NCBI RefSeq assembly: GCF_020833685.1
Contig: NZ_JACKZY010000001.1
Span: 942,578-1,006,577, forward strand
Direction: 5' to 3'
From: Nitratireductor sp. B36
Lineage (GTDB): Bacteria; Pseudomonadota; Alphaproteobacteria; Rhizobiales; Rhizobiaceae
Length of the DNA: 64,000 nt
This document shows, piece after piece, positions 8,881-17,569 of the stretch (the stretch's first letter is position 1; every line of letters starts with the position of its first letter). The notes beneath the pieces are model-generated. The model had not been told where the DNA came from. It was given only the letters and a program-made list of their open reading frames with translations, and did not search any database. Position numbers and translations under genes: made by a program.

Positions 8881-8914
8881 TTAGTCGAAGGCATACTGAC
8901 GCACCGACAGGACT

Positions 8915-8928
8915 TTGACAATTGTCAA
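8915..8928. promoter_or_regulatory. Perfect 14-bp palindrome, candidate operator for the nucleoside operon and cupin gene
   Basis: TTGACAATTGTCAA is completely self-complementary. It lies 43 bases before the cupin ATG and about 160 bases before the binding-protein start, between two divergent genes. TTGACA is also a consensus -35 hexamer and can be read on both strands here. A dimeric repressor bound here could occlude at least one promoter. No regulator gene of an obvious matching family is adjacent, so the binding protein is unknown. Confidence 0.5.
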
Positions 8929-8970
8929 GCTGACTGATCATTGTGGAAGTCTGAGCGAACGAGGTTGGTC

Positions 8971-9339
8971 ATGCCCCCTTCATGGTTTGTACAAAATGCC
9001 GGTGTGCCGGAGTTCTGGACCGAGGAGCGGTGCTTCATCACCGAGTTGATGAACACGCCCGCTTCGCCCGAAACCTCGCTGGCAATAGCGCGTGTGGAAC
9101 CCGGGGTGACAACCCAGTTGCACAGTCTGACGGGCGTTTGCGAGCGCTATGTCGTGCGTAGAGGCGAGGGTGTGGTGGAGATCGATGGGGAACGTCAATT
9201 CCTCTCCATTGGAGATCAAGCCATCATTCCGGCCGGTGCGGCGCAGCGCATCATCAACACCGGGACAGAGGATCTGGAGTTCTATTGCGTCTGCACGCCG
9301 CGCTTCACGCCGGAGACTTATGTGAATCTTGAAGATTAA
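8971..9339 (+). CDS. Cupin-domain protein
   Basis: A 122-residue single-domain cupin. The two cupin motifs are recognisable: a first motif ending ERYVVRRGEGVVEIDGE and a second with GDQAIIPAGAAQRIINTG. The usual metal histidines are only partly present. The ATG at 8971 is preceded by GAGG at a good distance; a TTG 30 bases earlier is possible but less likely. It is divergent from the nucleoside importer and may share its regulation. Small cupins of this kind include isomerases and sensory proteins; no specific function can be assigned. Confidence 0.8.
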   Translation: MPPSWFVQNAGVPEFWTEERCFITELMNTPASPETSLAIARVEPGVTTQLHSLTGVCERYVVRRGEGVVEIDGERQFLSIGDQAIIPAGAAQRIINTGTEDLEFYCVCTPRFTPETYVNLED

Positions 9340-9428
9340 CACACAAAAAGGGGCCGACCTTTCGATCGACCCAAAACGTTTGCCGGCCTGAGTGTTTCGC
9401 CAGCCCTTTTGGTCCGGCTTCGTGACCG

Positions 9429-10196
9429 TCAGGACTGCATTTCACGAATTTTGTAAGCGACCTCGGTTCTGTTGGTCGCGTTCAACTTTTTCATGATGTT
9501 GCGAATGTGCACTTTGACCGTGCTTTCACACAGCTGAAGTTCATAGGCGATGATCTTGTTTGCCTTGCCGCGGCGCAGCGCCTCGGCAACTTCGGCCTCG
9601 CGGGCGGTGAAGAGATTGCCAAGGCCGACCACGCGGCTGCTGTTCGAATTGATGACATCGCGCATGGCCAAGACACCACTGGCAGGAACAAAAACCCCGC
9701 CTGCCCGCGCCAGAAGAATGGCTTCCGCGGCCACGTCGACACCGACATTGCTGGGAATGTACCCCTTGGCCCCGGCTTCCAGCGCCTTGAGTATCTGCCC
9801 CAGATCATCCGTATCAGCGATGACGATAACGGGTTGCTCTTCGAATTCTTCAGCGAGATCGTGGATTTCGTTGCAGATGCCCTGTTCGGTGATCTTGCGG
9901 CTGCCCACAATGAGAAGGACAGCTTTGGGATGACGTCCCCCGGCGATCTTATGCCATTCGTCCGAAGACCCGACGGCGAAAATGTCGAGAGAGGGGTTCT
10001 GCGTTTCCAGACTGCGGGCCAAACATTCTCGGTCCAGCACTCTGGGATCAATCAGAAGGACGAGTTCCCGATCCGTTTCGTCTCGTGCTTCGTCCCAGTC
10101 TTCCGGCGAGGGCGCTGCCAGTGCACCGCCCGATGCTTTCATGAGTCCGTGTAGATTATTGCTTCTGCTGCTTTGCCCTATCTTTGCATGTTCCAT
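9429..10196 (-). CDS. LuxR-family regulator with degenerate receiver domain
   Basis: The 255-residue protein has an N-terminal receiver-like domain (from about residue 45) and a C-terminal LuxR/GerE helix-turn-helix (FTAREAEVAEALRRGKANKIIA...ESTVKVHIRNIMKKLN). The receiver appears inactive: the strand that should end in the phospho-acceptor aspartate reads KAVLLIVGSRKI with no Asp, and the usual lysine after GAKGYI is replaced by Pro-Ser. It may therefore act without a partner kinase. The ATG at 10196 has GGGGAG upstream. Position beside the exopolysaccharide locus suggests, but does not prove, control of that locus. Confidence 0.82.
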   Translation of the reverse strand: MEHAKIGQSSRSNNLHGLMKASGGALAAPSPEDWDEARDETDRELVLLIDPRVLDRECLARSLETQNPSLDIFAVGSSDEWHKIAGGRHPKAVLLIVGSRKITEQGICNEIHDLAEEFEEQPVIVIADTDDLGQILKALEAGAKGYIPSNVGVDVAAEAILLARAGGVFVPASGVLAMRDVINSNSSRVVGLGNLFTAREAEVAEALRRGKANKIIAYELQLCESTVKVHIRNIMKKLNATNRTEVAYKIREMQS

Positions 10197-10678
10197 GACT
10201 AAAGCTCCCCAACACTCACCCAAGACAAACCCCAGTGATATTGGAGAAGCGCGTTCTTATTCTTATTGCACGACCCACCCTCCACCGAAAAGTCTAGCGG
10301 TGGCGCGAACCCCTCTCAGAGGCCCTCAACAGGATTATCACTTGGAGATTTATTATCCTCACGATTGGGGACATTTTGCATTAACATGGATCAATTTTAT
10401 GCAAGAATCATTCAATATGATTATAACTGCAAAATACTTCATCAGGGTTGCGATCCAACCCCGCCACAAGAATAAATTGAATTATCTAACTTTTTCGGAG
10501 TAAATGCCCTCAATTTGCCTGCTGAGAGGCGATTTTCGGGACATTCACGCGGTTTTTCGTTTATTTCCGACAGTCTACATGAACAGACTGCTGCCGTGAC
10601 AAGCACCCAGAAGCTGTAACCACAGGCATTTCATCCCAGTTGATATATCGGGATATACTACTGCTCGAAGAATAAATC
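10197..10678. other. 482-base non-coding, A/T-rich stretch between two regulator genes
   Basis: No convincing gene is present. The part from about 10240 to 10500 is visibly richer in A and T than its surroundings and has many TATTAT/ATAAT-like hexamers, so it probably holds the promoter of the leftward LuxR-type gene. A pair TTGCAT (10376-10381) and ATGCAA (10399-10404) forms a short inverted repeat. I see no clear terminator. Confidence 0.5.
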
Positions 10679-11488
10679 TCAGGAGACGAGCGGATCGGCT
10701 ATCGCCAGATAGGATCCCTCGAAGCCTGTGGCCTCGATCAATCCAGCGCGATTTTGAAACGTGACCACACCGCTGCGAAAGGACACGTAGCCGCTTTCGC
10801 GCAGTTTTCTCAAAACCCGATTGACGTGCACAACCGACAGACCAAGCGCATCGCCCAGGTCCACCTGGGTCAAAGGACAGGCAAAGGAGCTTGCTCCCTG
10901 CCCCTCATACACGCCGACGCGAAACGAAAGCTCCAGCAGAAGATGCGCTACCCTTTCGAAGGCGCCACGCCGGCTGATGTTGACAAAATGCTCTGCCGCA
11001 CGAGCATAGCGCCGTGCCATTCCCTTGAGAATGAACTCGCGCACATGACGTGGATAGGTCGACAGATTTTCGTAGATCGCACCGGGAAACTCAAAGAGAG
11101 TGACCGCGGTAAGTGCCCTCACTTCCTCTCGGGCCCATTCGGTTGTGCCAACGGTGATCACATCGCCGGTCAGGGAAAAATCGACCACCGTGCGAGAGCC
11201 GTCTTCGAGCTCCTTGCCGTTGGACACCCACCCAGACACGACCAGAAGGACAGCGCGCTTCTGTCCATCCATATCCGCAATGGTATCACCGCTTGAATAG
11301 ATGCGCTTTCGCAGTCCGGAGTGGTTCGACTTGTTCGCCCCCATCCCGAACATGCCACGAGCCGTTTCAGCCTCCAGATAATGCAGGATTTCCCTGTAAT
11401 TTTCGGTGCCCCGAACCGGCATACTACCCCGCATTCTGCGTGTCCGACCACTTGCGGGTCGGCTACTGTCGCGACCCGAAGTACTCAT
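10679..11488 (-). CDS. Crp/Fnr-family transcription regulator
   Basis: A 269-residue protein with a cyclic-nucleotide-binding-like N-terminal barrel (YSSGDTIADMDGQKRAVLLVVSGWV...VVDFSLTGDVI) and a C-terminal winged helix (LTQVDLGDALGLSVVHVNRVLRKLRESGYV). This is the standard Crp/Fnr layout. No Fnr cysteine cluster is visible, so iron-sulfur oxygen sensing is unlikely. An N-terminal extension of about 25 basic residues may be non-native; an in-frame ATG (MRGSM or MPVRG) could be the true start. It lies directly before the polysaccharide genes and may regulate them. Confidence 0.82.
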   Translation of the reverse strand: MSTSGRDSSRPASGRTRRMRGSMPVRGTENYREILHYLEAETARGMFGMGANKSNHSGLRKRIYSSGDTIADMDGQKRAVLLVVSGWVSNGKELEDGSRTVVDFSLTGDVITVGTTEWAREEVRALTAVTLFEFPGAIYENLSTYPRHVREFILKGMARRYARAAEHFVNISRRGAFERVAHLLLELSFRVGVYEGQGASSFACPLTQVDLGDALGLSVVHVNRVLRKLRESGYVSFRSGVVTFQNRAGLIEATGFEGSYLAIADPLVS

Positions 11489-11740
11489 GGGACAAATATC
11501 CGAGGTTTAGACACTCCACCATCAACCTCGGCTTTTCCTATAGTCCCCAGCAGTCGACAATACTCCAGAAAATTCTGCAACGGGACAGGGAGAACAGTAG
11601 ACAACACGGCTCTACGCCCAAATCACAAATACGTTAGCTGGCTTGCAATATAGCAGACACAAAACCGCCTCACCCGACGGGCGGCCATCACTCTTTTGCG
11701 CGTTGGTTCTGGCATCTTAGGTATAATCCTCGCTCGGTTG

Positions 11741-12946
11741 TCATGCTCTTGCGGGTTGCAGGCCACAGGTCGATCTCTTCAGATCTTCGGCCAGATCTCC
11801 TATTGCTTCTCTCGCTTTCTCCTTGGATGGATGCTGAAAAAAAGCACCATCCTTCTGCGTCAGTACCTTCTGGATGCGCTCAGCAATGCTACCCACCCCT
11901 CCTTTGTGCGTCGGGACGAAGAAAGGTTCGCAATCAATCATCCGGAAAAACGCGCCGACCTTCTGATCCCATCCAAGACCGACGGGCGGGACACCGAGGG
12001 CATAGGCCGTGATACAAGCATGCAACCGGTGTGCAGCCACCACGTCGAGTGTACCGATCAGGGCAATCAGTTCCTGCGGAGTGCAGGGGCGTCTGGCAAA
12101 GCGGTATCGCGTGGAGACCACAGTTCGCGTTCCGGCGATCTTGTCTTCAATCTGCTTCAGAGAAGCCTGATCCTCCACCGCACCGTTGGTGAAAAAGAGC
12201 ACATTGCACCCCGTCTCCTGCAATGTATCGGCCAAGGCAAGATAGTCGCCCACAGTTGCCAAAGGTATATCTCGCCCTGGGCCCGCGTGCCGCTTGAGAA
12301 CAAGTGGATTTGTTACGCACAAACCAACCAGCGGGGGTACATGCGCCCGAACGGTGTTGGCTGCCGGCTGTAGGGTCAGAGCCGGATCGGGTGCAAGATC
12401 AGGGCTTGGCCAGTCAGGGAAATGCTGCCGCCAGTTCCGCCGCGCGCCGGGATCACGCACGGTGAGGCGAATGACACGGCACCTGCGCAACGTTTCGAAC
12501 AACCTGACAGCGCGCGGCGACCAATTGCGCCCGACACCAACGGCGTGGATCGCAACCGGGCGGCCTGTCTCACGGCATAGCTCCAGCACCTGAGCGATCT
12601 TTAAAGGGAAATTCAGATCATCATCCTGGAAGAGATTGCCGCCCCCGATGATGACCGCATCGGCCTCGGCAATCTTCTGCCGCCACGTATCTCGTAGTGC
12701 GGACAATCTCGCGCCAATGACGCGCTCAACCAGCTTCCGGCGGAAAAAGGGGGGCATGGCTTGCAAGAGGCGCAGCGCCTGCGAACGCCCTGCATCTTGG
12801 GTCCCGTAAGACACACGACCGGCCAGATCCAAGGTTTCGATCTCAGCGCCCGGCAAGGCAAGCCCCAGTTCCCGCTCCAGGCATTCGGCCAGAATGCCAT
12901 CTCCAAGATTCGGACTGTACCGAACGTTGAAGATAACAATCCTCAT
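11741..12946 (-). CDS. Polysaccharide pyruvyl transferase family protein
   Basis: The 401-residue protein begins MRIVIFNVRYSPNLGDGILAE, the typical N-terminus of the polysaccharide pyruvyl transferase family (CsaB/ExoV/WcaK). Other family marks are ADAVIIGGGNLFQDD, AIHAVGVGR, LTVRDPGARR and, near the C-terminus, AAHRLHACITAYALGVPPVGLGWDQK. Such enzymes move a pyruvyl ketal from phosphoenolpyruvate to a sugar of an extracellular polysaccharide. The ATG at 12946 overlaps the stop of the membrane-protein gene (ATGA), so the two are coupled. No further gene follows on this strand until 11488. Confidence 0.85.
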   Translation of the reverse strand: MRIVIFNVRYSPNLGDGILAECLERELGLALPGAEIETLDLAGRVSYGTQDAGRSQALRLLQAMPPFFRRKLVERVIGARLSALRDTWRQKIAEADAVIIGGGNLFQDDDLNFPLKIAQVLELCRETGRPVAIHAVGVGRNWSPRAVRLFETLRRCRVIRLTVRDPGARRNWRQHFPDWPSPDLAPDPALTLQPAANTVRAHVPPLVGLCVTNPLVLKRHAGPGRDIPLATVGDYLALADTLQETGCNVLFFTNGAVEDQASLKQIEDKIAGTRTVVSTRYRFARRPCTPQELIALIGTLDVVAAHRLHACITAYALGVPPVGLGWDQKVGAFFRMIDCEPFFVPTHKGGVGSIAERIQKVLTQKDGAFFQHPSKEKAREAIGDLAEDLKRSTCGLQPARA

Positions 12947-14352
12947 TGCGCCGTCTCCGCCGCTGCCGGCCGGAATGTCCTCGCGCGGGCAGGATTCCAA
13001 CGCAGTGCAGCCGCACTCCCTGCAAGAACGTAAAAGAGAAGCCCGAGATCGTAGACGGTTCCCGAGATCATCGCTTCGCAAAGCCCTGCGAATACGCCCG
13101 CCTTGGCAGCTCGCATTGTCGTGTGCTCACGGATCCCGCCACCACTCTTCATCGAAAGAATGTTGCCAACGAACAATGCAAACAGAACCGTACCGATCAG
13201 TCCAACATTGGAAAGGAGTACAAGCGCATAGCTGGAGGCACGTGCACTGCCGAGACCGGCACCCCATCCCCATGTATCGAGAAAGACCTGAAACGCCACC
13301 GCATTCCATTGCATGCGCTCACGCGCTGATTGGCTGTTGAGCTTGGAGTAGAGCGTCTCGTCCAGAAATTCCTGCACTGCTTTCGCAAATTCGGGCATCA
13401 GCACGAGGATCAACATAAAGCAGAGCGGAACAGCGAGGATGGCGAGAGCTATGGCTCCCGGCCGGCCGGTGACATGTCCTGCATAAGAAGCCGGCAACGC
13501 CCGCCAGAAAAGAAAAACCACCACCATGGCGAGGCTGACCAGCGCCGTGGTGGAGGTCGAAAGAAGCAGAGCAGGCAACAGTAGGCCGGCGACTAGTCCG
13601 GTCGTCACCGTTCGCATGCGGTCAATCCATAAACTCGCGGTGAACGCGAACAGAACAATCGTGTAACCCGCAAAGGCCGAGGCCTCGGGAAATGTGCCCG
13701 AGATACGCTTGAAACCCGCCTTTTCCGACCCGGTCAAAAGCGCGTAATTCGCCGTGCGTATGAAATCAAAGAGATGCGCCGTGCCTGTGCGATAGGTGAT
13801 CACGTCCAGAAGCGCGAAGACCAAATTGGCGACGGCAAGAACCAACATGGCGTTGATCACGTCGCGAGCTGTGCCGCCACATTTGAGATAGGCGTATGTA
13901 AAGGCGAAGCATAAGAGCCCGCCGACCGCATAGATCGTTTGGGTGATGTTGTTGCTGGAGAACGACAATGGCGTGAGATCGATGATGCGATGACCAGCAG
14001 AGGAGCGAAGCACAATCATCGTTTCGGTCACGCCCTCCATCAGGCGCGGCAGGAAAAGAGCTGAGAAAACCCCATAAACGGTGAGCAGCAACAACCATAT
14101 GCCAGGCGATGCCGAAGACACCGCCGCAAAAACCGGTTTCTCGCCGAAAGCCATGAACAACCGCAGGCAATAAAAGGCGAGCAAAAGGCTGGGAACGAGA
14201 ACCGAAGCGCCGCCCAGACCAGGCACACCGAATGCGGCAGCGGCACCAAAGAGTGTCGAAAAAACAATGACAAAAAAGGAAAGCCGGGGCGGAGAAACAA
14301 GCACGACCGTCCCAACAAGCAGAGATAAAAAACCCAACAACTCGATGGGCAT
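12943..14352 (-). CDS. O-antigen ligase/polymerase-like membrane protein (Wzy/ExoQ type)
   Basis: The 469-residue protein has about ten to twelve hydrophobic segments and a large central loop. The segments RISGTFPEASAFAGYTIVLF and WGWGAGLGSARASSYALVLLSNVGLIG are typical of O-antigen ligase/Wzy_C proteins. Within an exopolysaccharide locus this is most likely the polymerase that joins repeat units in the periplasm. It is co-transcribed with the downstream pyruvyl transferase gene and is divergent from the GH16 gene. Confidence 0.8.
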   Translation of the reverse strand: MPIELLGFLSLLVGTVVLVSPPRLSFFVIVFSTLFGAAAAFGVPGLGGASVLVPSLLLAFYCLRLFMAFGEKPVFAAVSSASPGIWLLLLTVYGVFSALFLPRLMEGVTETMIVLRSSAGHRIIDLTPLSFSSNNITQTIYAVGGLLCFAFTYAYLKCGGTARDVINAMLVLAVANLVFALLDVITYRTGTAHLFDFIRTANYALLTGSEKAGFKRISGTFPEASAFAGYTIVLFAFTASLWIDRMRTVTTGLVAGLLLPALLLSTSTTALVSLAMVVVFLFWRALPASYAGHVTGRPGAIALAILAVPLCFMLILVLMPEFAKAVQEFLDETLYSKLNSQSARERMQWNAVAFQVFLDTWGWGAGLGSARASSYALVLLSNVGLIGTVLFALFVGNILSMKSGGGIREHTTMRAAKAGVFAGLCEAMISGTVYDLGLLFYVLAGSAAALRWNPARARTFRPAAAETAQ

Positions 14353-14524
14353 GGTGCGCCTCGCCCTTTTGCCGCAGAAGCGACGTAAACCCGGCTAAGA
14401 ATACCACGCAAGCGATTGAGCGTCGCGTTTCGGGGGGTACCACTTATGGTCAGTGGGCCAGCATTTGGCTGAATTCCGGGTCGAGCCAGGGCGATGTTAC
14501 CCTGCCTGCCGGGAGGTAGCTGCA

Positions 14525-15379
14525 GTGCCGTTCACCCCAGTAAAAGCGCCTCATCTGACACGCAGGCGTGCACTCGTTGGCGGTGCAGCCGCTTTAAGCG
14601 CGTCACTCGTTCCCCTGTTGAGGCCTGTCTCATCACGCGCCGAGGATCAGTTCCTTACCGAAGATGATAGATTGAATATGGAGACCTTGCGGGTTTCCTT
14701 CGACGAGGATTTCTCCACGCTGGACGTTTCAGCCTGGGGGCCAGGAACACGCTGGATCGCACACACACCCTGGTCGGGAGATTTCGGCGGCGCGCGGTTC
14801 GCCAATCCCGGCGAGCGATCACCGTTCCGAATTATCGACGGCAAATTGCGCATTGAAGCCAAGCGCGACCCGGAAGGCGACTGGCAATCGGGATTGCTCG
14901 CCTCGGTGGATCCGGACGGGAACGGGTTTTCTCAACAATACGGCTATTTTGAAATGCGCGCGCAATTGCCGGAGGGGCCCGGTGTGTGGCCTGCCTTCTG
15001 GCTGATCGGCAAGGATCGCTCGAAGGCCACAGCCGAGATCGATATTTTCGAATTCTACGGGGACAAACCCGACGGTTACTCCTCGGTCGTCCATGTCTGG
15101 CACCGGGACGGGCGCCATTATTCGCGCTTTCATCGAAACGCGGTCTTCGTGGAGGCAAGGCCGGGTGCGTTTCACACCTATGGGGTGAAAGTGGATCCGG
15201 ACTGGATCCGCTTCTATTTCGACCGCGAATTCGTGTGGAAGACAGAGACCCAGCCGGAACACCGGCAGCCGCTTTATATTCTGCTCAATCTCGCCCTGGT
15301 GGACGGACCAACAAGGAACGCCACCCCAGACCCCTCGCACATGATCGTCGACTATGTGAGGGCCTATCGCCTCGACTGA
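14525..15379 (+). CDS. Secreted GH16 family endo-beta-glucanase-like hydrolase
   Basis: The protein has a twin-arginine style leader (TRRRALVGGAAALSASLVPLL) followed by a GH16 jelly-roll domain. The catalytic motif ExDxxE is present in AEIDIFEFYG, followed by typical GH16 segments (GYFEMRAQLPEGPGVWPAFWLIG; FHTYGVKVDPDWIRFYFD). In rhizobia related enzymes (ExoK, ExsH) trim the secreted polysaccharide. The start is the GTG at 14525 because GGGAGG stands eight bases upstream; an upstream GTG at 14453 lacks a ribosome site. It is 284 residues and complete. Confidence 0.87.
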   Translation: MPFTPVKAPHLTRRRALVGGAAALSASLVPLLRPVSSRAEDQFLTEDDRLNMETLRVSFDEDFSTLDVSAWGPGTRWIAHTPWSGDFGGARFANPGERSPFRIIDGKLRIEAKRDPEGDWQSGLLASVDPDGNGFSQQYGYFEMRAQLPEGPGVWPAFWLIGKDRSKATAEIDIFEFYGDKPDGYSSVVHVWHRDGRHYSRFHRNAVFVEARPGAFHTYGVKVDPDWIRFYFDREFVWKTETQPEHRQPLYILLNLALVDGPTRNATPDPSHMIVDYVRAYRLD

Positions 15380-15568
15380 ATTTCTAATGCTTTGGGATAG
15401 GCTTCGCCCTTCTCCCAACATCCTCCCCGCCGAATGGTTTATACAGACAAAAGCCCAAGACATCCGGTCGATCCGAAGATCATCCGGATGGCCATCTGTC
15501 TCTTTGCCGGCCTGCGTGAAATCCTTCTTCCCGAAGGCATGAGAACCATTTTTCTCCCGCGCCTCTCC

Positions 15569-15574
15569 TATAAT
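15569..15574 (+). promoter_or_regulatory. Possible -10 element of the NRPS-PKS operon
   Basis: TATAAT stands about 60 bases before the first NRPS start in the otherwise featureless 255-base gap after the GH16 gene. No good -35 hexamer is visible at 16-18 bases, so an activator might be needed. This is a weak call. Confidence 0.25.
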
Positions 15575-15634
15575 CAGTGAGCGTTTTCGGATGCTTGAAA
15601 CATAGGCGCGGGCTTTTTCGGGCGGGGCGTCTAC

Positions 15635-17569
15635 ATGCATCACAAACAGCAACGAGCTGAACGATCCGGTTTTGACAGAAGCGGCAGTGTCGCACAGATT
15701 GCAGCGCGGTGCGCCTACGAGCGCGATGCGACAGTGCACGATAGCGTTGCCAGGATCGCGCGCGCCAGACCGGATGCGATCGCCATCACATTCGATGGCG
15801 TGGAGCTGACGTATGGCGCGTTCGAGCATGCGGCAACGAAACTTGCCGCCCGTCTCATCTCCATGGGTGTGCGCAAGGGGGACATTGTCGGCCTTCTTCT
15901 GCCCCGTGCCGCAAAAACGCTGATCGCCAAGCTGGCGATCCTCAAGGCGGGGGCAGCCTATGCGCCATTCGACCCGGCCTATCCGGTTCATCACCTTTCC
16001 TACATGATCAGGGACAGCGCACCCCGCGCGCTCATGATCGATCAGGAAAGCGCTTCGCTTGCCGCCAGTCTGCCGGTAGCGAGAGACTGCCTTGTCGATG
16101 CAGACAAGGCGCTTGCGGCACCCACAGGCAACGGGCTGCAAGAAGCTTTTCCCGAAGTGGGCGGCGGGGATGCGGCCTATGTGATGTACACGTCGGGTTC
16201 GACCGGACGCCCGAAAGGTGTCGTGGTACCACATCGCGGCATTCAGCGGCTTGTTCGCGATCAGAATTTTGTCGAATTTCGCTCTGACGACGTCGTGCTG
16301 CATACGGCGACGATCTCCTTCGACGCAGCCACGTTCGAGATCTGGGGAGCGCTTTTGAACGGTGCGCGGCTTGTGGGCATCGGCGACCGCACGCTTTCCA
16401 TGCAACGCATTGCCAATACGATTGACGAAGAGCGCGTCTCGGTGATGCTGCTCACCACCGGGCTTTTCAACCTCCTGGTCGATCATCCGAGCGGAGAGCT
16501 TGCCTCGCTGCGTCATGTCTTGTTCGGAGGGGAAGTAGCCTCGGCAGACCGTGCGCGGCGGTTCCTCGCAGCTCATCCCGAATGCCGCCTGACCAATGCC
16601 TATGGACCGACGGAAGTAACCGTAATCGCATCGACCTTCGATGTGCCGTCCGACTTTCGCGATGACACATTGCCGATTGGCCATTCCATCGCACACGGCC
16701 AGATTCACATTCTGGATGACGATCGCGCCGAGCTCCCACCGGGCCAGGAAGGCCAGCTTGCGGTTTCCGGCGACGGGCTCGCCATCGGTTATCTGAACCG
16801 GCCGGAGCTGACGCAGGAGCGCTTCGTCACGATCACCGCGAGGAATGGCGAGAGCCTGCGCTGCTATCTGACCGGCGACATGGCGGTGATGGATCCTGAC
16901 GGGCTTCTGCATTTTCGCGGGCGGCGGGACCGGCAGGTGAAAATCGACGGCAAGCGCATAGAGTTGGATGAAATCGAAAACGCGCTGCGTCGCGACGAGG
17001 CGCTCGCCGACGCGGTCGTGCAGTGCCACCAAGCCGGCAGCGCACGGCGGATGGTCGCCTATCTGCGCCCACACTCCATGGGCGGCCTCGACGATATCAC
17101 CTTCGCGGCAGGGGTGCTGAGGCGCCTGAAAGGGGTTCTTCCCGCTCACATGGTCCCTGGACGTGCGATCGTGTTGCAGAAGTTTCCGCTCAACCGTGCC
17201 GGCAAGGTTGACCGCTCTCGCCTGCCGGCCCCAACCGAAGCCCCGGCGGCAACGACGATAACAGAAGGGATAGAGGGCATCATCGCGCGGCACTGGCGCA
17301 GGGTGCTCGGCACCGACGCGGGCGGACTGGATCAGAATTTCTTCGATCTGGGCGGAACGTCGATGCAGCTCATGCGCGTCCACGCAGCGCTGGAACAGGA
17401 GCTTGGCCGCAGCATCGACGTGGTGAGCGTGTTCGAGCATCCGAAAATCCGCAGTCTGGCGCGCTTTCTTGAGAAAGCGCCAGATGGTGATCAACCGGGC
17501 TTTGAAGCCCGCAGTCGCGCTGCGCGACAGAAGCGGGTCATGTCGCAGTTTCGTCGGAGCAGACAATGA
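15635..17569 (+). CDS. NRPS initiation module: adenylation domain plus peptidyl carrier
   Basis: This 644-residue protein loads the first amino acid. The adenylation domain (about residues 35-540) has A3 YTSGSTGRPKG near 185, A4 ATISFDAATFEIWG, A5 NAYGPTE, A7 YLTGD, A8 RDRQVKIDGKRIELDEIE and A10 NRAGKVD. The carrier domain follows, with phosphopantetheine serine 576 in GGTSM. There is no condensation domain, so it is a starter module. My by-eye specificity code, aligned to GrsA, is D-A-F-L-L-G-A-V-I-K, which fits an aliphatic residue, uncertainly. The stop overlaps the next start (ATGA). The ATG at 15635 has a modest GGGGCG upstream. Confidence 0.9.
   Translation: MHHKQQRAERSGFDRSGSVAQIAARCAYERDATVHDSVARIARARPDAIAITFDGVELTYGAFEHAATKLAARLISMGVRKGDIVGLLLPRAAKTLIAKLAILKAGAAYAPFDPAYPVHHLSYMIRDSAPRALMIDQESASLAASLPVARDCLVDADKALAAPTGNGLQEAFPEVGGGDAAYVMYTSGSTGRPKGVVVPHRGIQRLVRDQNFVEFRSDDVVLHTATISFDAATFEIWGALLNGARLVGIGDRTLSMQRIANTIDEERVSVMLLTTGLFNLLVDHPSGELASLRHVLFGGEVASADRARRFLAAHPECRLTNAYGPTEVTVIASTFDVPSDFRDDTLPIGHSIAHGQIHILDDDRAELPPGQEGQLAVSGDGLAIGYLNRPELTQERFVTITARNGESLRCYLTGDMAVMDPDGLLHFRGRRDRQVKIDGKRIELDEIENALRRDEALADAVVQCHQAGSARRMVAYLRPHSMGGLDDITFAAGVLRRLKGVLPAHMVPGRAIVLQKFPLNRAGKVDRSRLPAPTEAPAATTITEGIEGIIARHWRRVLGTDAGGLDQNFFDLGGTSMQLMRVHAALEQELGRSIDVVSVFEHPKIRSLARFLEKAPDGDQPGFEARSRAARQKRVMSQFRRSRQ

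Noticed and set aside
9340-9428. Terminator after the cupin gene
   Set aside because: The repeated CGACC and CGACCC stretches are direct rather than inverted, and no stable stem with a T tract could be drawn.
10240-10500. A/T-rich stretch as remnant of an insertion sequence
   Set aside because: No inverted ends, target duplication or transposase fragment could be seen; it is better read as a promoter region.
14819-17566. A 915-codon open frame on the minus strand over the GH16 and first NRPS genes
   Set aside because: It lies exactly opposite two genes with full catalytic motifs, shows no recognisable domain, and is typical of long antisense frames in GC-rich coding DNA.
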